From the NCBI GenBank assembly GCA_037074615.1, contig CM073536.1, forward strand, positions 2,361,001-2,425,000: DNA of 64,000 bases, read 5' to 3'. The DNA is from Leucaena leucocephala. Its lineage: Eukaryota > Streptophyta > Magnoliopsida > Fabales > Fabaceae. The translations under genes were made by a program, and so were the position numbers. This document shows, one piece after another, positions 48,291-61,613 of the stretch. Under the pieces are notes generated by a model. The model saw only the letters and a program-made list of their open reading frames with translations, was not told where the DNA came from and searched no databases. Every line of letters starts with the position of its first letter. The first letter of the stretch is position 1.

Positions 48291-51190
48291 ATTTAAAATA
48301 ATTTTGCAAGATGAACGTATTTGAAGGAGAAGCAAAAGGGAGGAATATCTCAGAATAATTAACGTAATGAATATTTGGGCTTCTTTTTTTGGTGAAATAT
48401 TAGTAATATCCTCTTTTCTTCTTTAAAGCGTCGTACACTGTGAGCTGAAGGCATTATCTATTATATTCATAAGGTTTGACGAATTCTCTGACTACTTTCG
48501 ACTGCAATATACTTGTATGATTAATCTGAGATGTGTGATAAGATTCACCTTTCTATATATATATATATGTGTGTGTGTGTGTCTTTGGATAATTAATTCA
48601 AATATCTGTTTTTTTTTGTGACCAAATCCTCTGATATCATGTAAATTTTAGAGAAAAGGTGACAAACTCCTTTCAATATGAAATGTGCGTGTAATTCAAA
48701 TCTGAATGCACAATTTAAAAGAAACATGAGAAATCAATCTAATTAACCTAAAATCAATGGCCAGCCTAAAACTAAGTAGAAAAGAATTAGGAGATAAGTA
48801 TATGTATTAATTACATAAACATATATATACAACAAAATTTAACTAATACATATACCTACCTATATGAAACCATGATACAAGTTGAAGTCTGATACAGCTA
48901 AGGAGTTGTTCCATATTAACTTGAAATGGAATAAGAAAATGGGAATATATCCAATAAGGCTTGTTCAGAATATATAGTAATTTGTCTTCATTAGCCATTT
49001 TCGGGGCTTGTGAATGCATGCCCTTAGTTTTGTGGGACTCGTTTTCACGTGAAGCGTTTTGTGACTGTAAGTGTCGTTTTCGAATTAATCAGAATGAAAC
49101 AAATATGAGGACCAGGTACGGTGGTTGAGTCACATCGATGAAGATAGTCTCTAGTTTTTGGGAAGTTCTGGGGTATATATATATATATATATAATTAAGT
49201 GGATTTTGGTTGAAGGTGGGTAGGTAGTGTTGCCCTTGCTTGTTTAGGTTTTTCTCTTAAACGTGCTGACCGTTTAGCAATTGATGCACTGTTATATTGG
49301 GTCGTTGAGTTAGTTATTTTCATACAACTGGGGGTGTCACGTTTCATGTGGTGGTTATATTTATGATCTTAGCAACTTATAATAGTAAAAGTACTTTAAA
49401 TTAAGTGGGATTGGAATTGTTCATTGAATAATCAGTTGCTCTTTCACTTTCAAAAGATGCCTTAGCCTTTGATATGGAACTAACTCTCTACCTCTCTCTT
49501 GCCCACTATTAAATTAAGTGTGTTTTAATTTTAGTTCTATTTCATAGCTTACTTTATCATTTAAGTGACGACATCTAATAAAATTTAAAGGTACCGTCCT
49601 TTTTTTTAAAAAAAATTAAGTGTTTCAAATATAATTAGCTGGCAAAGGAATTAATATATATATATATATATATAATGTTCTACAAAATATGCAAAAGTTC
49701 GTTGTTGACAGTGCATAATAATTATTTTTTTAAAAATAGAACTGATATATGGGTAATTTTGTTTTGGGGCATTTAATTAGTGGCATACAAATTAACAAAT
49801 CTATTTCTAAAACGCTATATTAAGAGATTCCCTTGATACCTTGCGCTATTCATGTATAATTTAAAATAAAATATAAGAGTACATAACTAGAAAAGTTGAC
49901 CATTTGAATGAATTAATAAAAGCTATTTTAACTCAATTAGAAGTTTCAAATTCGAACGTGATAATGCATAAGCATAAGGTGTAGTAGGGTTGCTACCCAA
50001 ATAGCTCATATCATGGCAAGATCTGAATTAGTCTAGGCCCATTGAAATTCTCAAGTTAGAAAAGGTAGGTCTAGGATATCGGATGTCATAAAAAAATAGA
50101 GAGAAAGAAAGAAAAAGTTATCTTAATATAAAAAAATTTATATTTAAATCCCATACAAAAAATAATTATAGAAAAGTCATGTGAAATTATCAAAGAAATC
50201 TTGCGGGACTTGGGATTAATTTTTTCGAATTATAAAATGATAGAATTACCCCTAAAAAAATAATTAAAGCAATATGAATGACAACTCTATAGAAAAAAAT
50301 GACAACTCAAATAACATGAATGATAATTCCTAGAGGAAAGAATAACAACTAAGAGTAAAAAAATAACAACTAAGATATTTTTTTCTAATGGTAATTCTGT
50401 CATTTCATAATTCGAAAAAATTAATCCTAAGTTCTGTAAGATTTCACAATCGTCTGATAAATTTTTTAGACTTATATATAATTATATTCCTTTTTGGGAC
50501 TTAAATATAATTTTTCTTAATACAAATACACAAAGTGCCAAGGTATCAGGCTCTGTCTCAGTATACAATTATACATACATATGAATCTGAAATTGGTCTT
50601 ATATAAAATATAAGTAAGTTATATTGTTCATAACCTGAAACAGGACACACCACCATAATCATTGGCTCAAAAACTTAGCCACACACACAAAACAGATCAT
50701 ATGATGAGAGTTACAATAAAAAGAATGCGAAAACCAAAAAAGTTTTGTTGTGGTCACCATCAAAGCATCAACTTAATTTTAAGTACGTAACTGCTTATTC
50801 AAAATGAAGAGTTGACAATAATATCATATGAAGACGGTTAGCAGATGTGATCTCTCTCTTGTTCCATATCGCACTGTTTGCAACGTAGCAAACAGCCACT
50901 TTTCTAAAGTTAGTGGCCATCAATTAATGCCACACCATACTCCATCATTACCACATCACAATTCCTTGTGGGTGTGTTTCCATTCTCAGCTTCATCATCT
51001 CGTTTATGGAAACAAAAGTCAATAATGGCAAAACTTAATTTACCATCACACTAGCCATTACTCTCACATACACATCACGTTCGTTCGTCCAAAAGCCATC
51101 AGAGACTAGCTAGCTATAGCTAACTAGGGTAGATAAATACGTGGCCATATAATTAACAACGTAACATACCCTTTGATATAGCAAAATCAA
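48291..51190. other. intergenic region between the pectinesterase genes
   Basis: AT-rich, with (AT)n/(GT)n runs near 48557-48583, 49176-49193 and 49650-49673. An A-rich-tailed block at about 49913-50095 with a box B-like TTTCAAATTCGAAC may be a repeat. No gene seen. Confidence 0.5.
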
Positions 51191-53192
51191 ATGGCTAGCT
51201 TCATGATTACCTCTATGTTCTGTTTCCTGTTTGTTGTGCCTCTTCCTTCTTCTTCTTCTCGTGATGGAGGAGGTGTAATAGTATCCAAGGATGGGTATGG
51301 AGATTATGCGAGTATCAGTGAAGCCATAGAGGGAGCTCCAAGCTTCAGCAGAGAGAGATACAGAATAGAGGTCAAAGGTGGGATCTACGAGGAGTATCTC
51401 AGAATTCCCTCCGACAAGACCAACATTATGCTCATCGGAAGCGGCAGCCAGATTACGAGGATTACTGGCAATCGAAACGCTGCCACCGATCAAAGTGCCA
51501 CCGTAGGTATATTATATTCATCCCTAACATCTCTCTACTTTTGCAAGCCCTACCCTCTCTGGCGAGTTTAATCTATTTTTCATCCCACAGCTAACATCTC
51601 ATGGCAACTACACTAATCCAAGTCCACTTCTTAAATGTTTGTACCACGCGTTACCAAATATGAAACGAGAAAGGTGTTTATTTTGTTCATGTAAGATATG
51701 TTATTAAAACTCTCCTATTGATTGCATGTGTTAAGGGAATTTTTCATTAAGAAGAAGATACTTTCTCATGCAAATGATTACTTTGAAAAAATTAATATAT
51801 ATATTTTTATAAATAACTATCTTAAATAGTTTTATTAATTTCTATAAATTAATTATCTAACTCTTATATTTAGAAATAGAGAAATAAAAAAATGTTTAAG
51901 TGATTGAAGCTAGAATATTATTAGGAAACCTCTCATCTATGTTATAGTACCACAGCCTAAGAAAATTTATAACATAAGTTATTTAATTATTACCTTATAT
52001 TCTAATTATAAAAGTTAATTGACTGTTTTAGATAAATTAAAAAGTTAAATAAATTAATTAATTATAACTATATAATAACTAGTTGACTAATTTTGATAGA
52101 TTAAATAAAATTAAATAAATTAGTTAATTATAACTAATATAAGAGTTAGCTAGTTGACTAATTTTAATATATTGATAAGTATATAATATGAAATCTTCTT
52201 GAAAGATTGTATTTTGTTATAGTTAACTTATTTATTTAATTTTTTTAATTTACTAAATTAATTAACTAACTCTAATATTAAGGATGAAGGAGTAACATAA
52301 GACATTGAGAAAAGTTTGCCAAAAAATTTATTTTCATATAATATTTTGGACAATAATGTTATTTTTTATGTCGTTCCTTTAACATCTTAGCAAAATGACC
52401 TAATTGAATCAACTCTACCATTTATATAAACCAAATAAGCATTAAGAGGATCGACATATATAATTAACAAAAACTGATCTGATAATCAATAAGCTTGTTT
52501 TGTCAGCGATATATGGATCAGGGTTCGTCGCCGAAAACCTAGCGTTTGTGAACACCGCAGGGAGCAACGCCGGCCCAGGAGTGGCCGTATTCAACCAGGC
52601 CGATCACAGCGCTTTCTACAGATGCTCCATCGAAGGCTTCCAAGACACACTATGGGCCGTCTCCGGCCGCCAATTCTACCGAGACTGCGACATCTACGGC
52701 ACTGTCGACTTCATCATGGGCAACGCCGCCGCCCTCTTCCAGAACTGCAACCTCTTCGCCAGACCCAAGGACTTTGTGACCTTCACGGCCCAGTCTCGCT
52801 CCTCCTACAGTGAAGCCACGGGCTTCGTCTTCCAGTTCTGCCACTTCGCCATGTCGGCGGAGGACGCAGATCGGAAGTCGGAGGTCATCAGGGCGACGTT
52901 AGGGAGGCCATGGAGGGCGTATTCGAGGGTGGTGATAATGGAATCGTTCATCGATTCACTGATCGATCCGAAAGGATGGGAAATTATGTACGGAACGGCG
53001 CGTACGGATATGTTGAGTTACATAGAGTATAAGAATGAAGGTCCAGGGGCGAAGACTGATGAGAGGGTGAAGTGGCCTGGGGTTAGGGTTGTCGATGATC
53101 CCAAGGAAGTTGAAGGCTTCACTGCTCCTGCGTTTCTTGATGACGATGCCTGGATTCTTCAGCTCCGGATTCCATATCATCCAGGTCTCTAG
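51191..53192 (+). CDS. pectinesterase-like protein, copy 2, intact
   Basis: Exons 51191-51506 and 52507-53192 (phase 1, donor GTAG|GTATAT) give 333 residues. The first ~23 residues (MASFMITSMFCFLFVVPLP) are a signal peptide, so it is secreted to the cell wall. There is no PMEI pro-domain, so it is a group 2 (type II) form. Conserved: VSKDGYGDYASI, GFQDTLW (Gln and Asp), TVDFIMGNA (Asp nucleophile), FTAQSR, LGRPWRAYSRVVIM (Arg, Trp). Unusual: PGVAVFN replaces QAVALR, so the first oxyanion Gln is missing; MGNA replaces FGNA and QDTLW replaces QDTLY. The same changes occur in copy 1, so they are ancestral to the pair. It may be a divergent esterase subgroup with altered activity. Confidence 0.88.
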
Positions 53193-55013
53193 CATCAGGA
53201 CGTTGAATATAATTCATATACGCTTTAATTTCCTTATCATTATTATTGTTGTGTTGTGCGTGTTAATTAAGGAAGTGATGATCCAACAATAACATGGCTG
53301 TTAACGATTGGAAATGATTAATTAGGAGATTAATGATATGATCAGTTTGTTAAGTCTTGGTTGGATGCATTGGTTAATTAATTGTCCTGATCTTATGACA
53401 TTTTTTTAATTTTAAAACTATATATCCGCACGCCACACATTGTGAGAGACTATTTTTTTATTTATTTTTAATATAATAAAAGTATAACTCAATAATTACA
53501 TAATTTATTCTCAAAATCCACATAAATATATGGTAAATCATATATAAACATGCTATTACAATACATGTGTGTGTGTGTGTGAATTACCCTCTATGAAATA
53601 TTTCTTTCTCTATGATATAAATAGGATTATTGGAATATAGTGTATATTAAATAGGGATAAATTTAAAAAAAAAATTGAATTTTATGACATAGTTAATGAG
53701 GTTTAAAATATTCTTTAATCTATATAAAAATTATAGAAATAATTTATAAAAAGGATAAAAAAAAGTAATTCAATTTTGAATTTGTCATTATCATTTTTTT
53801 TCTTTTAAAAAAAGTTTAAATAGATTTGGCATGCCAAGACATAACTTTAAGGATCATAGAACGTTTACAGGAGATTTATAAAATCGTTTACCAAATGAGC
53901 CCTTACGACTGTAGTATGAATCGAACTCGCGTCCTTATGAGATACGAGCCTATTTTTTATTATCTATATCAACTTTTATTAATTCATCATCATCATTTTT
54001 ATTTGTGCGGTGTGTAGCTTACTTAGGATTGCCCAAGTCCTAAATATGGGCTTAGCTAAACGCATCATTAATTTTATGCAGTAACAGAGACTGTCACTGA
54101 CTTAATTCTCACCCGAAAGAAAAAAACAAACAAAAGGGTGTAGGCATGGTTTTTTTTTTTTTCTTATAAAAATTTTTAAAAAATAATTAAATTTACCTAT
54201 GGATAAGACAAAATTTTTATTCTTCCTAAATAATATTAATATTAAATAAGAGAAGTCATCAATTATTTTAAGTACAAGACACACAGTAGCTATTTAGGGT
54301 GGGGAGGGTTAATGATGAGAAATGAGAATTAGATTCGGCGCCAACATGCAAAAGTTAGTTTCCGTGGACAATTATTTGGGCCCCCAATTTGTGTGAACCG
54401 TTAAACAAAAAGCAGCAGAAAAAAGGACGAGGCTTGTAGTTGTGGGGGACAGTTGAGAGCCGAACAATTTTAAGAATAACATAGGGGATAGAAAAGTTGT
54501 GTACTTATTTTATTTATTTTTATTTTTATTTTATTTTTTCAAATTGGACGGCTGAAGACGAAAGAGGCCGACGAAGAAGTCAGCCCTGCTGGAATAGTGA
54601 TGAAGAAACCGTCCAATGTCCAATGGGAATGGGCTGTCTTACTCTTGCGAATGATGATTCCCTGAAAATGCTGACGGCTCTGCTTGTGCCGACCCCGCCC
54701 GTTCCCATCTCCTCGGAATTAGGAGCGCGTGCCTTCCCAGAGGGCCCTCCCGGATCTCACCAAATTACAGATCTCAAGCGCTGTCGCAAGGGACAAGAAC
54801 TGTCTCCATCTCTCGACTCTACTCCTGTAAACTGTATACTATTTCCCTTTTTTTTAATTCTTAATCTTCCTAATACCCACCATTACACTCTTCTAGTTCC
54901 TCCCTTCTTCCCTCTCTGGTCTTATATTCTCTCTTTCTCGTTATGCAACTTCCCCTGCTTGGCGACGGAGCTCAATATTTGACTCCAGATTCCTAATCAC
55001 TAATCACGAAATC
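53193..55013. other. intergenic region
   Basis: AT-rich, followed from about 54540 by a more GC-rich stretch that probably contains the promoter and 5' leader of the transporter gene. The ORF at 54497-54982 has no recognisable domain. Confidence 0.5.
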
Positions 55014-57199
55014 ATGATTTACCCGTCAATTTCTTCGGACAACCCGTTTCTGGGGGCTCTCCCAAAGCTCCCTTCATCGCCAAAGAAGTCGCGTTTTTTG
55101 CCTTGCTCCGAGCCGCCTCTGGTTTGTTTTCAGGACCGTCAGAATCGTAATGCCATAAACAAACCCACCATCTTTGTAAACCCAAATCTAGTGAATGTCA
55201 AGAAGGGAAAGAAATGCAACATGGTGTATGAAACAGAAGAGAAGAGGGGGTTTCCTCCGGATGGCAGCAGACAAATGTCGCTCTTGTGTGGGTTGGGGTA
55301 TTGGGTGCAGGGCTTTCGGTGCTTTCCATGGCTAGCTCTCAACTTTCACATGGCCAACAGTCTTAACTTGGAGCCCTCCACATTGCAGCTTGTGCAGAAC
55401 TCAGGTAATCTTCCCATGGTGGCCAAGCCCTTTCATGGAATCCTCTCTGATGCTATTTATATTGGCGGTGCTCGTAGAATACCTTATATTGCCATTGGAG
55501 GTAAGTTGTCATATCTTTATGCTGTGCCTTCTGCTTTCTTCTCTTTGGTTACCACCAAGTTGAAACCTTTTTAAACACGTCTTTTTCTTGTTATTTTGCT
55601 TCGCCTCAATACAGTAAACGGCCAATGAGGAACTCACCTATTCATAAATAGCTTGAGATTAAAGGATGGGATTCTCATATTTTAATGACATTATCGTTTG
55701 AATTTTCAATTTCTTATGCGTAGAGCGGCTAAAATACTGGTTGGGACAGAATACAAACTATAGTTGATTATTATTGTTTTATTTTTTCCCCTTTATCTTC
55801 AATGATATTCAGTATAATTGACAGTACTAACTCCAAATACTAGAATCCATAAGAACTGAATTGACAACAGAAGCATGCATAGTTTTTTATACGGAACATA
55901 AGGCATCGATTCATAATTTAGTATATAACTTGGAAGAGCATGCTTATATTAGCATAAAGTCCATGCCCATTTAAGTATAATGGTGTCCTGAATGAAGCTT
56001 TTATTAAATGGAATATATATCTTGATCCAAGATGCTTACTTAGTTCAATCTTCTCAGTTCTTTTGCAGGTCCTGTCTTGGGGATCTCTGGCAATGATCCC
56101 TAGTGCAAGGGAAGCACTTCCCAACTTAATTGCATGTGTGCTTCTCAGCAATCTTGGAGCATCCATAACAGAAGTAGCAAAGGATGCTCTTGTGGCAGAG
56201 TATGGCCAGAAGCACAAAACAGGGGGCTTACAATCATATGCATTCATGGCTTTAGCTGCAGGTGGAATTCTAGGCAACTTGTTTGGTGGTTACTTCTTAA
56301 AGGAAATGCAGCCCAACACCATGTTTCTTATATTCTCAGGTTTACTGTCACTTCAACTCGCAATTTCTTCCTCCACAAGGGAGAAATCTCTGGGCTTGCC
56401 ACAAATTTCAGGTCATACTTTTGCTAAGAAATCAATCTTGGAAGATATTAGAAATCAATTCTCTAATCTTGTTACAGCAGTCAGTGAAGAAAGCATTTCT
56501 GGCCCTCTTAAGTGGATTGTGGGATCTATTGCCATGGTTCCCTTACTTACGGGCTCTATCTTTTGCTATCAAACACAGCCACTAAACCTTGATCCTTCAG
56601 TATTTGGGTTGTCTCGCGTGATTGGCCAGTTGATGCTTCTATCAGGGACTGTTCTCTATGATCGCTATTGGAAAAAAGTTCCAATGAGAAAACTGATAGG
56701 GATAGTACAAATTTGTTATGCTGCATCTCTACTTCTTGATCTGGTTCTAGTAAATCAGATAAATCTTAGACTGGGAATTCCCAATGGAGTGTTTGCCCTT
56801 TGCTTCTCTGGTATTGCAGAAACTTTAGCACAATTTAAGCTCCTTCCTTTTTCAATGTTTTTCGCAAGTGTAGGTCCACAGGGTTGTGAAGGGTCTCTTA
56901 TGTCTTTCTTTGCATCGGCTGTATGTCTGTCGTCGATAGTCAGCAGTTTTTCGGGTGTCGGATTGGCTTCTCTGCTTGGTATTACTTCTGGTGATTACTC
57001 AGGCTTGACCATGGGAATTCTGATACAATTCGTCGCAGCTCTTGTTCCGTTGAGATGGATTCATTCTGTACCTATGTCTAAACCTATTGTTGAGAAGGGA
57101 AGGAGGAGAAGAGGTATGAATAGAAGAAATCAGAAACATAGAAGAGTTGGAAAAGTTGTTCTTGGTTCTACTTATGCCTATCGGCGTGAAAGAGAATAA
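55014..57199 (+). CDS. folate-biopterin transporter family protein, plastid-type
   Basis: Exons 55014-55500 and 56058-57199 give 542 residues. The acceptor is the AG at 56056-56057, since only this choice continues the frame as IGVLLQVLSWGSLAMIPSAR, as in the family. BT1/FBT proteins are major-facilitator-like carriers of folates, with about 11-12 membrane helices. Family features here are GYWVQGFRCFPWLA, KPFHGILSDA, LLSNLGASITEVAKDALVAEYG (the conserved D..VAE segment in a long loop), GGYFLKEM, and LLPFSMFFASVGPQGCEGSL near the end. Residues 1-80 are Ser/Pro/Lys-rich and fit a plastid transit peptide, so this is probably one of the chloroplast members (compare Arabidopsis FBT1 and FBT8 from memory). 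A Lys/Arg-rich C-terminus (GRRRRGMNRRN) ends it. Confidence 0.9.
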
Positions 57200-58891
57200 G
57201 AGATGCAGAGGTGAAAATAGGCCATGTTTACATCTGCGGTTGTTCTGATCATGGAGAGATGTTCTCTTTTGATCATATGAAGATTATGCAGGAGCCATGT
57301 CTTATCATTGGTTCCGACAGATGGGCCTCTGCAACAAAAGGTAGGATATTTTCTACATGCTGGATGCTTCTGACCACTTCCTTCAAAATTCTTCAGATTT
57401 CAACATTCAGCCTCGTGATCTTCTGCATAGCTCAGCAATCAACGGTCTATAATTTATGAGCTTTTCCATCAATTCATTGAAGAGTACCCAGAAATTTTGA
57501 TTTTGTTCCACAATTGGTATACAATAATCTACGAACCTCTCTGGGAGCCGAGCATTGCTTCAAGTTCTGCACCTTTTACATTTGTTTAATGTCTTGGATC
57601 CATTGAAGATTTCTAAGCAGGTCTGGTGGTGCATGCCTGTTTGCATAAGCGTTGTACATTTTGCAGAATTGGGAAAGAAAATGCGAGAGCTATGAAATTT
57701 CGAAATAGCAGAAAAGATGCCCTTTTCATATACTGGTTCCTTTCTTTCTTTTTTTTTATTATAAAAATTTGTGGAAAGTGTTAAACTCACTTACGATCTA
57801 AAAGTAGGACGAAATTTCATTTCTTCTTAAATGATACCAATGTCGAGTAGAGCGAGCTATCTATTACCCTCAGGCATAAACTTAGGTACCCAGAAATTAG
57901 GATATCCCTCCAAACATCACGATAGAAATTATAACGAAATAGTATTTTTTAAGAATCGAATACGTTTTGAATGGTCTTGTGTGTTTCTTCCTTCACCAAT
58001 AAACTGGCTCCTTTCTGATTTTCCTAAATGAATCCCATCATAATCGTACTGGGTCCTTTGGAATGAGCACTTAGGTCCAAAATCCGTAGGGCTGACATCA
58101 ACCCCTCAAGAAAATTTGGTCAAAGATTTCCGAGCCTGAAGTATTTCGTTAGTATGGGTTTAATTTCTTTCAGAAATAATCTCCAAAGCAAAAGCCATAA
58201 TGATAAAAAAGAAATGAATACGAGGAGAGGATGTGAACCAACTAATGCCATAATAATAAATTTACGACTTAGTGCTTAAATTAATTAAACATATTTAATT
58301 AATAAGAATTAATATAAATAGTAAAAAATAGACTTATATTCTATAAAAATATAAATTCAATTTTTATTATTATCGTGAGAACTCTTTTAATAGGTGATCT
58401 TATAAATCTCTTATAAATACTCTCTGAATCTTAAAATTATGTCTTAGCCTTAGTTAGGAATTAATACCAAACTTATCTAAACTTTTTTATAACAAAAAAA
58501 AATTAAACACATTCAGCTTTGATCCTTCATAATAAATAACTACTTTTTGAGAATGAAATATATCGTGCCATTAATCTTTTCACTTAATAAATGGATCATC
58601 ATACAATGAATTTCTCATTTCTAATGGCTAGCATGCTCTCCAATGTCTAATGAGCAAATCTAGACAGACCTGACGATCTAAGAAGCAGAATGTTGTTTGA
58701 TCCTTTCCATCTTTTCCCCCAAAAGTTTTAAATCTCCTTTTAATATTAATACTTAATAGTTTCAGAATGAACACATATAAAAGAACAACGTAATTGATAC
58801 TAGTCACGGCACAAGAAGCCATGAAATATCGAGCAACAAGTAAACATCATCCGGAAAAAAAAATCAGTCCCTTGACTTTCATAAAGCTTTG
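57200..58891. other. intergenic region
   Basis: 3' region of the transporter gene, then AT-rich DNA. An odd GC-neutral block at 57830-58200 has no coding match I recognise. No gene supported. Confidence 0.5.
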
Positions 58892-59932
58892 TTAACCAGA
58901 ACCTTCATTCATGAAACCTTCCTTGCGACCTTCAAAACCGGGCCGCACAAGCTTTTTCTCCCTCTTTGCAATTCTCCGCATATTCTTCTGATGAATCCTC
59001 TCAGCTATATTTTCAGATCTTCTTTGTTGTTTCTCTGCTTTCATTTTCTCCGTGGTATCAATTCTCTCCTTCCATTTCTCTGAATTTTTCTGTTGTCTCT
59101 TCTTCTCTTTCTTTATGCTTTTCTCTAACAGTTTGGGATCATCATGAACCTTAATTCCTGCAGCCCTATCCATTGCTGCTTTCCATGATTGCTTTCTTGC
59201 AATAACCTCACCTTTCTCAGGATCGTTCTTTGCTTCTTCTAGTTTTCTTGCCTTTTCAAGTTCCTTATGTGTTGACATTTTTCTCTTTTTCTTCGCTTGC
59301 TTTTCCTCATTATCGAGTTTGACATGACCAAACATGAGGTCTTTTGAAGCCTCCATAGCATCCTTCCTTTTTTTCATCGAATCATCAGGTTTATGTTTAC
59401 TTCCTTCACTCCCATCATCTTTCTTACGTTTCTTATTCTGAATTCCTCTCTTCGCATTCCTTTCATCCCTTTTCTTTTCTCTATTGGAACTTCCACAGTT
59501 ACGACCTGCCCGAAACTCTTCAATTTTGCGATGAAGCCTTTGTCGAAGTTCTTCATATGTCACTGAACGGTCATCATCTTCAAGACCTGAAGTTAAATGA
59601 TTCACATCCATTTGCTCATCATTGCTCTCATTCAATTTTTCTTTGTCCAAGCTTTGTTTAAGCAGGTCAAGCGTTGTTGCCCTGGGCTTCCCTGGGTCTA
59701 AACGTTCTCTTCTAGATTTCTTAATATTTTCTCTTGTTTCTTTCTTTGCTGCAGCTTTTTCAGCCTTGCTCAGACCCTGAAACCACGGCTTCTCATCATT
59801 AGTCGGTAGATAGAACTTGGCTGGTACGAGTTCAATTAACTTGTCAAAGAAGAGTCTGTGCTGCTGAATACTAGACTCCAAATCTTGAGCATTATTGGTC
59901 TCCCCCAAAGACTTCTGCGTTTTCTTCTTCAT
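58892..59932 (-). CDS. SURF6/RRP14 ribosome-biogenesis protein
   Basis: One exon encodes 346 residues, very rich in Lys, Arg and Glu with long coiled-coil stretches. The N-terminal block (KLIELVPAKFYLPTN) and the C-terminal region (KDLMFGHVKLDNEE, KQSWKAAMDRAAGIKVHDDPKLLEKSIKKEKKRQQKN) are SURF6/Rrp14 signatures; the family works in the nucleolus on pre-rRNA processing for both subunits, and binds nucleic acid. I choose the ATG at 59932-59930. The sequence just upstream, CCATGCAG, is a 3' splice site, so an intron in the 5' leader probably ends right before the start codon. The first ATG of the longer frame (60022) would add an unlikely hydrophobic stretch. Similar to Arabidopsis At5g05210 from memory. 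Confidence 0.88.
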   Translation of the reverse strand: MKKKTQKSLGETNNAQDLESSIQQHRLFFDKLIELVPAKFYLPTNDEKPWFQGLSKAEKAAAKKETRENIKKSRRERLDPGKPRATTLDLLKQSLDKEKLNESNDEQMDVNHLTSGLEDDDRSVTYEELRQRLHRKIEEFRAGRNCGSSNREKKRDERNAKRGIQNKKRKKDDGSEGSKHKPDDSMKKRKDAMEASKDLMFGHVKLDNEEKQAKKKRKMSTHKELEKARKLEEAKNDPEKGEVIARKQSWKAAMDRAAGIKVHDDPKLLEKSIKKEKKRQQKNSEKWKERIDTTEKMKAEKQQRRSENIAERIHQKNMRRIAKREKKLVRPGFEGRKEGFMNEGSG

Positions 59933-60560
59933 CTGCATGGAAATTATGCGCAAGGAAGGACAAGCGTAAATCAGAACGTAGTTCAACATTACTGGCATAT
60001 TCTGAAGACAATATGCCAGCAATCTTGATTGGAAATCTAAAGGGTGTATTAATTAAAAGGAACGATGAGTGCAAATCAGAATGTTTCTCCTAAGATCCAC
60101 AAAGCTTGAAATCCAGAATTCCTTGAATAGATTGTTTATCCAACCAGTGGCTTACAATGCATAAAAACAATTAAAAATAAAAAATGTAAGTTTTCTTCAT
60201 TACGCCACGCCAAACTTTTCCATGTCCACTTCAGTTCTAATAAGTAAATTGGAGTCAGGAGAAGTTCAAAAAAAAAAAGGCCAAAGTTAATACTGAAGTC
60301 AAGAGAGAAAAAAATTGAACACGGCACAGCACTGAAGTTCAACACGGCACGGAAGAGCCAAAAAAAATTCACCAGTAACCAGGTTCGATGTTCAAACAGA
60401 ACAAAGGGGAAAAAAATAAAACCTGAAGTCGCGATGCCGAAATGAAGCAGCGACGAAGTTAACACCTGAATTTGAAGGCGAGAGAACCCTCTGCCGCGGG
60501 CTGCGAGTTTGCGACAATGACGGTGATGAAGGGAGGCGGCCGCCGACGCCGCACAACCTC

Positions 60561-60568
60561 TAGGGTTT
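60561..60568 (-). promoter_or_regulatory. telo-box-like motif upstream of the SURF6/RRP14 gene
   Basis: On the minus strand AAACCCTA (AAACCCTAG) lies just upstream of the presumed 5' leader, which has donor-like CAGGTGTTA and CAGGTTTTA sequences at about 60460-60410. Telo-boxes are typical of promoters of ribosomal-protein and nucleolar genes in plants. Confidence 0.6.
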
Positions 60569-60599
60569 GGGTTTGGTGGCAGAGTGAGGTTAAGGAACT

Positions 60600-61613
60600 T
60601 CAGGGCAGACTACAGAGCATTCTTTTAGATCCCCCGCCGTTCGTGAATCCCGCAAGAATTTTTTTTTTCCGCGCCAACCAGAAAAACTATTTTCTATTAC
60701 TTAAGTTTTACCCCTTAATAATTAAACAAAATATAAGATCCTTTATTATAAATTGGTTAATTCTAAAATATAGTATCCTTTTGAATCTATTTCAATAATA
60801 AATATTTGTATATCTATTTTATTTTTATTTAATTTTATTCTCAATAATAAATATATTATCTTTTATTATTTTACTTATTATTATTCTTTTATCTAACTAC
60901 TATAAATGAGAGCCTATTTAGAAAGAAAAATATATTTCTTACTTATTTATTATTTTTAATTATTTTTTTGAATAACATAATTTAATTAAAAAAATTTATA
61001 TTTTGGGATCGAGGAAGTAATATGTAAAAGCAATGTAGATTATGTGTATTTGAATTCAAAATTACTAAAACAATTAGATAATGTTATATTAGTTATATTA
61101 TAAGTGGTATATTAAAGGCATTGACCTCATTAATTTTTTCCCACCCCATTCGGAGTTACTTGAGAATTGGCAGACTAAAATACTAAATGACTTTGCTTTT
61201 GAGTGTGTAACTGTGTATATAAAAGATTTATAAATTCAAGGTGGAGTAAAGATATGTTTTTATTCTAAAAGTATTTTTAGATGAGTTATAAACAATTAAA
61301 AATCTTGAAAAAAAAAATAGTGAAAAAATGTAGCATATAATCTTTCATAATCTATGTAATGTTGTCATTTTTTAACCATCACATTAAGTTTAAAAAAAAA
61401 AAAAAAGTCATCCACCCCCATAGTTAACTTAATGTGGGTTTATTTGGACATTTCTCATAGAAAACACTTCTTCACCTGCCAAACATTACAATATCTATCA
61501 TTGTGCTCTTCATGTTCAATAATCAATACCAGCGGGAAAATCCCATTAGCTAAATCTTCAAGATTGTCATCCCATCAAAATCAGGAGATCTCTGTGAGAA
61601 TATCAATATCCAG
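60600..61613. other. intergenic region
   Basis: AT-rich DNA between two minus-strand loci. No gene seen. Confidence 0.5.

Noticed and set aside
49913..50095. Box B-like TTTCAAATTCGAAC with an A-rich end
   Set aside because: The box A candidate is only about 12 bp away, too close for a tRNA-type promoter; no second copy seen.
53826..54017. tRNA-like GAGTTCGATTC on the minus strand
   Set aside because: A box B match only; no cloverleaf partner arms and no clear SINE boundaries.
54497..54982. 161-residue ORF upstream of the transporter gene
   Set aside because: Low-complexity translation with no domain; better explained as leader or promoter DNA of the next gene.
56067..56072. TTTTGCAG as the acceptor of transporter exon 2
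   Set aside because: Using it with the donor at 55501 shifts the frame away from the conserved transporter sequence; the AG at 56056-56057 keeps it.
57830..58200. Possible organelle-derived insertion, judged from a locally different base composition
   Set aside because: I could not match it to any plastid or mitochondrial gene by reading; a search of organelle genomes would decide.
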